Program-made: the position numbers and the translations under genes | In this document: one piece after another, positions 26,832 through 35,555 of the stretch | How positions within the stretch are numbered: the first letter of the stretch is position 1 | Layout of the letters: the number at the start of each line of letters is the position of its first letter | NCBI GenBank assembly: GCA_030388825.1 | Contig: CP128835.1 | Span: 372,001 to 436,000, forward strand | Direction: 5' to 3' | Length of the DNA: 64,000 nt | DNA from: Rossellomorea sp. AcN35-11 | GTDB taxonomy: Bacteria; Bacillota; Bacilli; Bacillales; Bacillaceae_B | The notes under the pieces: model-generated | Seen by the model: the letters and a program-made list of their open reading frames with translations, nothing else | Database searches by the model: none | What the model was told of the DNA's origin: nothing

Positions 26832-29366
26832 TCAGTCCTCAAATCTTTTGCGGTGACAAATGCATTTCACACGTATAGGTAACGGTTCGGTTTCGATTTT
26901 GCTACCTTCCCAAAGAATGTATGCCCTGATGGTAGGCTTTTCTGTCATTCCATGCTTTGGGGTGATGTCTGCTGAAAACTGTCCGTCTTCACCCGTTATT
27001 GCCGGGTTAGGGTTGATTGGAAGTGGCTGTTCCATGACGTCAAAATGAACCTCCATGTCTTGGATTGGCTTTTCATTGCAAATGACTTCACCTGTGAGAG
27101 ATCCCCCTTTACAATCTATTAAGGCTGGGACATATAAGAACAATTCGGGATTCTTGCACTTCTCACATCCACCTGAAATGGTGGCTTCGTCTGAAATAAT
27201 CTTCCCCTGCACATACGCCTTAGCTTCATAGGGGATTATCTGCCGCGGAGTATCGTGAGGCACTGTAACGTTACTAGAAAACTTACCCTTTCCATCTGTT
27301 GTCACTTTCTCATTTTCAAATTCCAGAATGGGACTTTTTAAAGAAACATCCACACCCTTTAGAGGCTCGCTGTCACAGTGTACGATGCCGCTGATTTCTC
27401 CACAGCAATCAACCCTTTCCATTTCATGAAGTTTGATGATAGGTTCTGTGCATGTGCAGGAAAGTTTGACGGTACGGGATTGAGACACTACATCCTTTCC
27501 ATCTGTCAGCGCCTTCACCTCAAACACGACTTCATCCGATACGTGAGAATATGGGGTAAACTCAGCAGTATATTCACCCTTCCCATTCGTTTTGATCACA
27601 TCTGGTGAAATCTCCCCCGCATCAGGTGTCACCTTCACCTCAATACGTGCGTTTTCGACTGGATTTTTGTTACAGGTGTAAGTTCCTTTTAACACGGCTC
27701 CTTCACAATCAATACATTCTGGAACCGATAGGGTCAATTTAGGACTTTCACATTTCAGACAGCCTGCATAGACAAATGCCCGTTCCGACACCTCCTTCCC
27801 CTCAACCCTCGCAGTCGCTTTATAAGGTACCTCACTGAAAGGTGTATTTGGGGGGACGAAGGCAATGACTGAGAACTCCCCTCCCTCATCTGTGGTCACC
27901 ACCTCTGGCTTGAAGGCGATCACGGGACTTGAAAGAGTGACTTCTTTATCAGCCAAAGGGATTCCTTCACAGGAAAGCTTTCCTGAAATGACTCCTTTGC
28001 AATCCAGGCGTTTGACTTTTTCAAGATGAATGTCAGGATGACAGCACGGACAATCGATGGTGATTTCCTTCGATACCGTCACCTGCTCCGTTCCAATGAA
28101 ACCCACCGCCTTCACTAGAATGGTTTCCGACACTCCAAGTCGTGGTCGGATCTTGGTGGTATACCTTCCATCTTTATCAGTAACAGCAGGGTTGGGATCC
28201 ACCTTCACTGCATTCGGTGTCGAGGCGGTTATAGTGAATGATATGTTTACATGGGGAACTGGAAGGCCGTCACAAGTGAACCGTCCTTTCAATTCCGCAC
28301 CTTTACAGGTGACGGGCTCACAAGGAATTTCAAGGGTCAACTCAGGTTTTCTGCACTTTTTGCATCCTGCTTTCACCGTATCTCTGTCACTGATGGTTTT
28401 TCCATCAATCACTGCAGTTGCTGAATACGAAGCTGTTTGAAATGGTGTGCCTTTCTTCACCGTCACTATAGAAGAAAAATTCCCATTCTCATCTGTTGCA
28501 GGATTGGAAGGGTCAAAATTCAAAATGGATGATCCGTTCAACTTCACTGTCACATTCTCCTGCGGCTTGCCGTCACAGGTGACAGTGCCTGAGACAATGG
28601 CTCGGCAGTCAATGACTTTCAATTTCTCTAATTTTATAACCGGGTTCTTGCATTTCACACAAGTCACTTTCACTTCCCTCTTTTCAGAGGATACATGAAT
28701 ACCTCCGATTTTAGTCCTTGCCGTAATATAAACGGTTTCATTCACATTGGGAAAAGGGACGAGTGTTGCTGTGAACCTTCCATCTTTTTGTGTAATGGCA
28801 GGATTGGGGGTGATAACGACACGGTTGGAACCGGATTCAATGGTGAATAGAATCCCTGTATTCCCTATCGCCCTCCCATCGCAGATGAGCCTTCCTGTGA
28901 TCTGTGTCCCTTTACAGGTGACGGGACTCTTAATGGGATCAAGCGTCAACACTGGGTTTTTGCATGGGATGCAATCCACCCTTACTGAAATGGCATCACG
29001 GATGGCCTTATTTATGACTACAGCTTCTGCAGTGATGATGACGTTGTTGATGATCGGGGTGCCCGGATCAACGGTTACCACCGTTGAGAACCTTCCATCA
29101 CTGTCCGTGACAGGCTCATCATTTTCGAAGAACAGTCCCTTAAATGATGACGAAAGTGTAACCAGCACACCTTGAAGCGGCTTAAAATCACAAAGAACTC
29201 TTCCCGAGACGATCCCTTTACAGCTGATGATATCTATATCATCTAAGTGTACGGTTGGATTTTTGCATCCGTCATAAGGAAAAATACCAGAACATCCAAG
29301 GGGAGGTAAATCCATCTTGCAATCAATGATTGTTGCTGCAATCGCTTTTTTCTTTCTTCTCACCAT
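26832..29366 (-). CDS. 844-residue protein of eight alternating cysteine-bearing Ig-like repeats
   Basis: Not assigned to a named family. After a basic start (MVRRKKKAIAATIIDC) it is almost wholly eight ~100-residue beta-rich units, bounded near residues 34, 135, 239, 338, 441, 539, 640, 737 and 837. Odd units carry CKG.VSG...CD..PL...V.L and end GK..(S/D)...GC.KC; even units carry CKG..L.G...C...P, PNPA.T..DGR(F/Y) and end with C.(K)C. Each unit holds about four cysteines in fixed places, including CxxC or CxC pairs at the joins. The domains look like Ig-like or carboxypeptidase-regulatory-like modules of surface proteins. No signal peptide, anchor or catalytic motif is seen, so a spore-coat or exosporium role is possible but unproven. 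Start set by AAAGGA 6 bases before 29366. Confidence 0.75.
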   Translation of the reverse strand: MVRRKKKAIAATIIDCKMDLPPLGCSGIFPYDGCKNPTVHLDDIDIISCKGIVSGRVLCDFKPLQGVLVTLSSSFKGLFFENDEPVTDSDGRFSTVVTVDPGTPIINNVIITAEAVVINKAIRDAISVRVDCIPCKNPVLTLDPIKSPVTCKGTQITGRLICDGRAIGNTGILFTIESGSNRVVITPNPAITQKDGRFTATLVPFPNVNETVYITARTKIGGIHVSSEKREVKVTCVKCKNPVIKLEKLKVIDCRAIVSGTVTCDGKPQENVTVKLNGSSILNFDPSNPATDENGNFSSIVTVKKGTPFQTASYSATAVIDGKTISDRDTVKAGCKKCRKPELTLEIPCEPVTCKGAELKGRFTCDGLPVPHVNISFTITASTPNAVKVDPNPAVTDKDGRYTTKIRPRLGVSETILVKAVGFIGTEQVTVSKEITIDCPCCHPDIHLEKVKRLDCKGVISGKLSCEGIPLADKEVTLSSPVIAFKPEVVTTDEGGEFSVIAFVPPNTPFSEVPYKATARVEGKEVSERAFVYAGCLKCESPKLTLSVPECIDCEGAVLKGTYTCNKNPVENARIEVKVTPDAGEISPDVIKTNGKGEYTAEFTPYSHVSDEVVFEVKALTDGKDVVSQSRTVKLSCTCTEPIIKLHEMERVDCCGEISGIVHCDSEPLKGVDVSLKSPILEFENEKVTTDGKGKFSSNVTVPHDTPRQIIPYEAKAYVQGKIISDEATISGGCEKCKNPELFLYVPALIDCKGGSLTGEVICNEKPIQDMEVHFDVMEQPLPINPNPAITGEDGQFSADITPKHGMTEKPTIRAYILWEGSKIETEPLPIRVKCICHRKRFED

Positions 29367-29452
29367 ACTCATTCCTTTACGTAAAAACTCTGCTGTTAGT
29401 TTATTCCAGAATGGGCGGACGGTTCTCACAGATCATAAACCAGGACAAAAGA

Positions 29453-29472
29453 CCCAACAGATATCTGTTGGG
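29453..29472 (-). terminator. Palindromic terminator after chaA
   Basis: Perfect 20-base palindrome around CAGATATCTG with CCC/GGG ends, followed by TTTTGTCC on the minus strand. It lies 15 bases past the restored chaA stop at 29488 and upstream of the repeat-protein gene. Confidence 0.7.
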
Positions 29473-29487
29473 CCGTACATTTAGGTC

Positions 29488-30544
29488 TTATAATAGATAA
29501 AATCCAATTCCCATGATGAGATAGGCCTGCCAGGAGGGTGAGGCCTTCAAACCAGTTTGTCTCACCGTCATTGGAGATGACGATGGTCACAAGGACTGCT
29601 GATACCATGGCCACCAGTTCCGGCAGCGTAAACACCAGGGGCATGCTCGTTTCGAAGAAAAGTGAAATCAAGACAAGGACCGGTGCTACGAACATGGCGA
29701 TCTGCAGGGTCGAACCAATGGCAATCTCTACAGCGATATCCATTTTATTTTTATACGCCATAATGATCGCCGATGCGTGCTCAGCTGCATTGCCGACGAT
29801 GGCTACGATGATGACCCCGATGAACAGTTCACTCCAGCCGAATGTGTTGCCGACCTCTTCAAACGTATGGACAAGGCGTTCCGATACATAGGCTACGGCT
29901 GCCGTGGAAGCGGCGAGGATCAGTAATGCTTTTCCTTTACTCCACTCCGGCTCTTCATGGGAGTGATTGCTCTCACCTTCTTCATGCTGATACACTCCGC
30001 GGTGAGTCACCAACTTAAAGAATAAGGCAAAAAGATAAAGGGCAATCAATATGACTGATACGCCGATGGACAGGGTCATGGTCTTCGCTTCGTTCATATC
30101 CTGCGCGAATACTTCAGGGATGACGAACGCAACGATGACCGCAAACATGAGAAGCCCTGAATTGTGGCGGGCATCAAACACATTGAACTTCTGACGCTTG
30201 AACTTGATCCCCCCTACAAAAAAGGACAAACCGGCAACCAAAAGCAGGTTTCCCAGGACAGATCCCGTTAAGGATGCCAGTACAACCCCGATCAAACCGG
30301 CCTTCAGGGCAAATATAGAAATAATGAGTTCAACAGCGTTCCCAAAGGTGGCGTTCAATAATCCACCGATCCGTGGACCCGACACAACGGCCAGGCTTTC
30401 TGTCGACCTCCCCATAAACGCTGCGAGGGCAATGATCGTGACACAGTAAATGCCGAACATGATGACATTCGGCCAATGAAGGAGTGAGCCGATGACCGAG
30501 ATGGGAACTCCTGCAAATACAAGCAGTGCAAATACTTTATTCAT
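29488..30544 (-). CDS. chaA: Calcium/proton antiporter ChaA (CaxA; 3' end frameshifted)
   Basis: Ca2+/H+ exchanger of the CaCA family, about 351 residues and eleven helices, the counterpart of B. subtilis YfkE/ChaA. The two ion-binding alpha repeats are present: LNATFGNAVELIISIFAL near residue 65 and GNAAEHASAIIMAYKNKMD near 255. As given, the frame runs on to 29426 with an atypical end (GLSHHGNWILSIIRPKC). Removing one G near 29525 gives the normal end AYLIMGIGFYLL and a stop at 29488, just before a terminator. The 3' indel is therefore probably a sequencing error. It lies between yfkD and a yfkF-like MFS gene, as in B. subtilis. Confidence 0.88.
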
Positions 30545-30633
30545 GTGCGTGATCCTTCTTTCTCAATAAAATTTGTTTAAATCCACCGAGATTAGACACA
30601 TTAAAGATAGAACCCAAATAGGAGGTACACCCC

Positions 30634-31053
30634 ATGGCACAAAGCTTGAAAGAAAAAATCATTGAGCTGTTTTCCCATCATAAAATCGGCACACTTGCCA
30701 CGATCCGTGACAACAGGCCGTATTCACGCTTTATGATGTTCTATCATGAAGACCTTACACTCTACACCGCAACCAATGAGCATGCACACAAAGCAGAAGA
30801 CATTGCACAGAATCCCCATGTTCATATTCTTCTGGGTCATGACCGTGATTCCGATCATGAACACTATGTAGAAATTGAAGCAGAGGCATCTGTAGAAGAA
30901 TCCAAAGAGCTCAAGGAGAAATTCTGGAACGAACAACTCAAATCCTGGATCGCAAGCCCGGATGACCCGGAATACCTGCTCCTCAAACTCACACCCAAAA
31001 CCATCCTCTACTACGAAAAAACAGGCAAAGAACCCGAGGAGCTAAGCTTTTAG
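30634..31053 (+). CDS. Pyridoxamine 5'-phosphate oxidase family protein (general stress protein 26-like)
   Basis: 139-residue split-barrel flavin-binding protein. The HHKIGTLATIRDNRPYSRFM start, the FYHEDLTLYTATNEHAHKAEDI middle and the tail FWNEQLKSWI..PDDPEYLLLKL match the general-stress-protein-26 group (YdaG-like) of the PNPOx superfamily. A vitamin B6 role is not implied. AGGAGG lies 9 bases before the ATG. Divergent from chaA; followed by a hairpin built from the dispersed 12-base motif. Confidence 0.82.
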   Translation: MAQSLKEKIIELFSHHKIGTLATIRDNRPYSRFMMFYHEDLTLYTATNEHAHKAEDIAQNPHVHILLGHDRDSDHEHYVEIEAEASVEESKELKEKFWNEQLKSWIASPDDPEYLLLKLTPKTILYYEKTGKEPEELSF

Positions 31054-31056
31054 GAG

Positions 31057-31126
31057 AGGGACGGACCTCCAAATGAATAAAATCGTTGATAAATAAACGT
31101 TTTGTATTCATTAGAGGTCCGTCCCT
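31057..31126. repeat. Inverted pair of the GGTCCGTCCC element
   Basis: AGGGACGGACCT (31057-31068) and AGGTCCGTCCCT (31115-31126) are exact inverted copies. The inner sequence AAATGAAT..ATTCATT also pairs, giving a stem of about 20 bp with a loop of about 25 bases. It starts 4 bases after the PNPOx-family stop and can serve as its terminator. Confidence 0.75.
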
Positions 31127-31257
31127 TCTTATCCCTCTTATCCCTTTCACTGCACGCCCACAGTGTCACTGCCCATCCTCTTCTGTCTTGAATGAACAGA
31201 GGCCATACCTCTCGCAGTAATAAGAGGTTCTTGTTCCATCACCGCTCTACTGTAGTG

Positions 31258-31327
31258 AAGGACGGACCTTCACATTGATAAGACCATCCCCAATCAGCGG
31301 GAATCTATCCGTTTGAGGTCCGTCCCT
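31258..31327. repeat. Second inverted pair of the GGTCCGTCCC element
   Basis: AAGGACGGACCTT (31258-31270, one base off the consensus) faces AGGTCCGTCCCT (31316-31327). The right copy lies just past the stop of the OsmC-family gene (minus strand). Confidence 0.65.
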
Positions 31328-31342
31328 CACCCCATCACCGCT

Positions 31343-31726
31343 TTACTTCACCAACTCAAACGTTTCTTCAATCTTAATGCTGTCCTGTACGGACTGCACC
31401 ATGGAGCAGTTTTTACGCGTGAGCTTCATGGCTTTTTCGATTTTGGCCTCATCCAGGTCCGTCCCTTTGATGGTGAAGTGGAGTGAGATGGCTTCGACCC
31501 GGTTTGCTTCTGATTCGTTGCGGGTTACGTCGGCTTTGATGTGGATGTCGTCGAATTCGATGCGCATTTTCTCCAGGACTTTTCGGAGCACTCCTCCGCT
31601 GCATACTGCCACAGATGATACCAGTAATTGGAATGGGCGAAATCCATACTCTTCGTTACCCGAAACCTCCAGCTTCCCAAACCCTAGATCTGTGTAAAAT
31701 CCACCTTCCTGCATGTTAAATTCCAT
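31343..31726 (-). CDS. OsmC family protein
   Basis: 127-residue OsmC/Ohr-fold protein; family members reduce organic hydroperoxides using two cysteines. Both are visible: VAVCSGGVLRKVLEKM near residue 38 and TRKNCSMVQSVQDSI near 105. The group is the YhfA-like OsmC branch, whose substrate is not settled. The coding sequence contains one exact copy of the 12-base motif (31455-31466), read as KGTD. A ribosome site (AAGGAAGGAATG) overlaps the region before the ATG. Confidence 0.83.
   Translation of the reverse strand: MEFNMQEGGFYTDLGFGKLEVSGNEEYGFRPFQLLVSSVAVCSGGVLRKVLEKMRIEFDDIHIKADVTRNESEANRVEAISLHFTIKGTDLDEAKIEKAMKLTRKNCSMVQSVQDSIKIEETFELVK
31455..31466. repeat. AGGTCCGTCCCT motif inside the OsmC-family gene
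   Basis: Exact 12-base copy within coding sequence. It encodes KGTD plus a partial codon, a normal part of the protein, so coincidence is possible. Confidence 0.5.
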
Positions 31727-31836
31727 TATAAATTCATTCCTTCCTTATAATAATTAATAGCTGGTTTGATTTTACTCTATTCATTTCGTATTGCCAAACA
31801 TTGAAATTGGGAGTACCATCAAAGGAGCTATTAACA

Positions 31837-31857
31837 ATGATTGGGAGTTTTTTATAA
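31837..31857 (+). CDS. Candidate 6-residue leader peptide coupled to the MFS gene
   Basis: ATG ATT GGG AGT TTT TTA TAA with AAAGGAG 8 bases upstream. Its stop overlaps the MFS start (TAATG), so ribosomes ending here could restart on the transporter. The MFS start itself has only a weak site (GGGAG inside this frame). Confidence 0.45.
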   Translation: MIGSFL

Positions 31858-33043
31858 TGAATCAAACATTATCCTTCCGTTTCCGGGTCCTGGTTGGAAT
31901 CGTCGCGATTTCAGGCTTCTCGCAAGGTATGCTTCTGCCTTTGATCGCCATTATATTCGAACAGGACGGCATTTCTTCCTCCCTTAACGGATTAAATGCG
32001 ACCGCTCTATATATCGGTATTTTACTTGCATCGCCCCTGATGGAAAGGCCTCTTCAGAAAATCGGATACAAACCGATGATCATCATCGGTGGGATCGTCG
32101 TGGCGACGTCTCTGCTCCTATTCCCGGTCTGGAAATCTTTCTGGTTCTGGTTCATCCTTCGTCTCTGTATCGGAGTCGGTGACCACATGCTCCACTTTGC
32201 CACTCAAACATGGATCACCTCATTCTCTCCGAAAGAACACCGGGGACGGAATATATCCATCTATGGGGTTTCATTTGGAATAGGATTCGCCGTGGGACCC
32301 ATGATGACACAGCTCATCACCATTCACCAGGCACTGCCTTTTGTCATTTCTTCCTTATTAAGCCTTGGTGTCTGGGTGTTCGTTTTTAAATTACAAAATG
32401 AATTCCCTGAGCAGCATAACATCGGAAGTGCCTCGTTCCTCGGATCGTTCCAACGCTTCGGCAAGGTCCTGCAATATGCTTGGGTCGCTTTACTGCCGCC
32501 ACTGGGTTATGGATTTCTTGAAGCTTCCTTAAATGGGAACTTCCCCGTTTTCGCCCTGCGGAACGGACTTTCCATCGAAGCCGTTGCCATCCTTCTCCCT
32601 GCCTTCGCGGTGGGAAGCATCATCTCCCAGGTCCCCCTTGGGATTCTGAGTGATCGATACGGGGGAGGCAAAATGTCCTGCTCATCGTCATGATGATCGG
32701 ATTCCTCTGTTTTTCAGGGGCAGGAATCGTGTCGGAATCCACCATTGGCTTATTCATCTGCTTCACTCTCGCCGGGATGGCTGTCGGATCGACGTTCTCC
32801 CTCGGGATCAGTTATATGACCGACCTCCTGCCAAAAGAATTACTTCCTGCCGGGAACATCATGTGCGGTATTTTCTTCAGTTTTGGAAGCATGATCGGAC
32901 CTTTCATAGGCGGCGTCACCATCGACTGGTTCAAAGGCTCAAGCTTTTTCTATCTGATCGCCTTCATGATGCTGATGATTTTTGTGTGCTTGCTCGTCTT
33001 TTCCCTTCAAACTAGACGTAGAGAAATAACCCAAAAAAACTAG
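31857..33043 (+). pseudogene. MFS transporter, YfkF-like (frameshifted in this sequence)
   Basis: Twelve-helix major facilitator, about 395 residues if joined. N-terminal part (31857-32693) carries FRVLVGIVAISGFSQGMLLP, the motif-A-like loop MERPLQKIGYKP and LRLCIGVGDHMLHFATQTW. The second half continues in another frame to 33043 (GLFICFTLAGMAVGSTFSLG). The break is after LSDRYGGGK: adding one A to the A4 run at 32670-32673 gives a normal NVLLIVMMIGFLCF join. This is one of the window's one-base indels and may be a sequencing error. Placed after chaA like yfkF in B. subtilis. Substrate unknown. Confidence 0.82.
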
Positions 33044-33086
33044 CACAAATTTCTTTCCATCCTCATATACATGTGGTAGGATTAGA

Positions 33087-33101
33087 TTATAATAATTATA
33101 A
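33087..33101. promoter_or_regulatory. PerR box
   Basis: TTATAATAATTATAA is a perfect 7-1-7 palindrome identical to the PerR consensus. It lies about 155 bases before the P1B4 ATPase gene. In B. subtilis PerR represses pfeT until peroxide or iron signals release it. Confidence 0.85.
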
Positions 33102-33257
33102 ATTACTAACTTCATATAAAATACAGCTAAGAGCACGTGCAGTTTTGCTGTCACCTTCCATCGGTGGCAGCTTTCGTCGTTTTATAGGGGTAATGACGTT
33201 GATTATTATTCTCAATAAGAATCCCGGATTTTCATTTAACAAAAGGAGGAATACGTT

Positions 33258-35175
33258 ATGAGCTCGCAATCCAAAGCCCTTTCCATGGGTACACCCAATG
33301 ATAAACTTAATTTCTTGGATAAAGTCAGGCCTCATGCAGAATTAATGGCAGCCCTTGTCAGCGGGGTGTTTATTTTACTGGGCTGGCTGACATCCAACAC
33401 TGACTCCACCTTAAGCATCATCTTCTATCTTCTCGCCTTTGCCATTGGAGGATTCGCCAAGGCCAAAGAAGGAATTGAAGAAACCATTGAAAACAAAGAA
33501 TTAAATGTGGAAATGTTGATGATTTTCGCCGCAGTGGGGTCTGCCATCATCGGCTATTGGACGGAAGGTGCCATCCTGATCTTCATCTTCGCAGTCAGCG
33601 GTGCACTTGAAACCTATACCATGAACAAAAGTCAGAAGGAAATCTCGGCACTTATGCAGCTACAGCCTGAAGAAGCTTGGCTTGTGACGGGATCGGGTGA
33701 AAAGAAGGTCCACGTCTCTACCCTTGAAATTGGAGATCATATCCTGATCAAACCGGGTGAGCGCGTACCCACAGACGGTGTCGTGGTGAAGGGAACGTCC
33801 TCCATCGATGAAGCAGCCATTTCAGGTGAAGCCGTACCCGTCACCAAGGGTCTGAGGGATGAAGTGTTTGCCGGTACCGTCAACATCAATGGCGCCATCA
33901 CCATTGAAATGACGAAGCCGAGCAGCGAAACCCTGTTCCAGAAAATCATCGATCTCGTCCAATCTGCACAAAGTGAAAAATCCCCTTCACAGCAGTTCAT
34001 CGAACGCTTTGAAGGCACCTATGTAAAAGTCGTCCTTGCGGTTGTATTCCTGATGATGTTCCTGCCTCACTTCCTTCTTGGATGGAGCTGGACGGAAACA
34101 TTCTACCGGGCGATGGTCCTCCTCGTCGTGGCTTCACCTTGTGCCCTGGTCGCCGCGATCATGCCGGCTAGTTTATCGGCCATTTCAAACGGTGCCCGTC
34201 ACGGAATTCTATTCAAAGGCGGCGCCCACTTAGAAAACTTAAGTAATATCAAAGCGATTGCCTTTGATAAAACGGGTACGTTGACAAAAGGGAAACCGGT
34301 CGTTACGGATATCATGGTAGCGGATCATTTTGATGAACGTGAAGTCATGGCTACCATTGCTTCCATTGAAAATCAGTCGAATCATCCACTCGCCCAGGCC
34401 ATCGTCCGCCACGCCACCCGGGAACTTCATTTGGAACTCAGTCAGCCCGACTCCCTTGAAGATGTATCAGGCTGGGGAGTCAAAGCACTGGTCTCAGGGG
34501 ATGAATGGAAGATTGGTAAAGCCGATTTTGTGGATAAAGCGTCAGCAGAGCAATTTATGGATGGTGTCTTTGCCAACATTGCATCTGAAGGAAAGACAAC
34601 GGTTTTCGTATCAAAGAATTCTGAAATCGTCGCGTTGATCGCCCTGAAGGACGTCGTACGCAATGAAACCATCAAAGCCCTGGAACTACTGAAACAAGAA
34701 GGCGTCCAAACGATCATGCTGACGGGAGACAATGAAAAGACCGCCCGTGCTATTGCAGAAGAAGCCAAGGTCGCTTCCTTCATAGCCGAATGCCTGCCGG
34801 AAACGAAGGTAGACGAATTGAAGAGGTTGAAGCGTCAATTCGGAACAGTCGGGATGGTTGGTGACGGGATCAACGATGCACCGGCACTGGCAACCGCCAA
34901 CGTCGGGATCGCCATGGGGGAAGGAACCGATGTCGCTCTGGAAACCGCAGATGTTGTGTTGATGAAGAATGATCTTACCCGTATTGCCGAAGCCATCAAG
35001 CTGTCGAAAAAAAATGAAGCGGATCGTCCAGCAAAATGTCGTGTTTTCCATCGCCGTCATCATGCTCCTCATCGCTTCCAACTTCCTGCAGATCCTTGAC
35101 CTCCCATATGGAGTCATCGGGCATGAAGGCAGCACGATTCTCGTGATACTGAATGGACTGCGATTGTTGAAATAA
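33258..35175 (+). CDS. pfeT: P1B4-type heavy-metal ATPase, PfeT/ZosA-like (3' frameshift)
   Basis: Metal-exporting P-type ATPase of about 638 residues. It has the phosphorylation site AFDKTGTLTKG, the actuator loop AISGEAVPV, MVGDGINDAPAL, and the subgroup marks of P1B4 pumps: SPCALV in place of CPC, and HEGST near the C-terminus. There is no N-terminal metal-binding domain, also usual for P1B4. In B. subtilis this enzyme exports Fe(II) under PerR control, and a perfect PerR box lies upstream. As given, the frame shifts after KLSKK at an A8 run (35007-35014) and stops at 35099. With A7 it continues KMKRIVQQNVVFSIAV to the proper stop at 35175. AAGGAGG lies 8 bases before the ATG. Confidence 0.9.
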
Positions 35176-35183
35176 TGTTGATA

Positions 35184-35211
35184 AACATCCGATCTTAAGG
35201 GATTGGATGTT
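35184..35211 (+). terminator. Rho-independent terminator of the P1B4 ATPase gene
   Basis: AACATCCGATC (35184-35194) with GATTGGATGTT (35201-35211), one G-T pair, then TTTTTTT. Confidence 0.85.
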
Positions 35212-35311
35212 TTTTTTGTGGATAAAAGACGGGCAACCTCACCATTTTCACCATGCCCCCTGCACAAGCAGGGATTTGCGCATTTTCCTCATTCCTCCCC
35301 CTCTCCTACAA

Positions 35312-35323
35312 AGGTCCGTCCCT
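35312..35323. repeat. AGGTCCGTCCCT dispersed motif
   Basis: Exact single 12-base copy between the ATPase terminator and the PTS promoter. Confidence 0.7.
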
Positions 35324-35359
35324 CCTCTGATAAAATTTTACTAAAATAATATTTTGTTG

Positions 35360-35388
35360 TTGCTTTCTTGAAAGGGATATCATAGAAT
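35360..35388 (+). promoter_or_regulatory. SigA-type promoter of the PTS operon
   Basis: TTGCTT (35360-35365) and TAGAAT (35383-35388) with a 17-base spacer. The LacI-type operator at 35401 would overlay the start point. Confidence 0.65.
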
Positions 35389-35400
35389 GTGTTTAGTTAG

Positions 35401-35414
35401 TGCAAACGGTTGCA
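35401..35414. promoter_or_regulatory. LacI-family operator in the PTS promoter
   Basis: TGCAAACGGTTGCA has TGCAA/TTGCA arms and the central AANCGNTT pattern of LacI-family sites. It starts 12 bases after the -10 box. It differs from the CcpA cre consensus at two key places, so the nearby LacI protein (41401-42423), whose own leader has GTTGCAAC, is the likelier binder. Confidence 0.6.
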
Positions 35415-35482
35415 TCTTATTTCGTCGTACAAAGTACAATTTAGTACATACCCTGCAACCCACATTTCACTTTAACCTGAAA

Positions 35483-35496
35483 TGTAAACGCACACA
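35483..35496. promoter_or_regulatory. Possible CcpA cre site
   Basis: TGTAAACGCACACA matches the cre consensus TGWAARCGYTWNCW at 12 of 14 positions. It lies downstream of the PTS promoter, where it could act as a roadblock. Confidence 0.45.
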
Positions 35497-35555
35497 TGTC
35501 ATCCCATGTAAGAAATATAGTCCAATAGATTGATATTAAAGGAGGAAACGGGTTT

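Noticed and set aside
33199..33224. Fur box before the P1B4 ATPase
   Set aside because: TTATTATTCTCAATAAGAAT is only loosely palindromic and does not match the 7-1-7 Fur consensus well enough to annotate.
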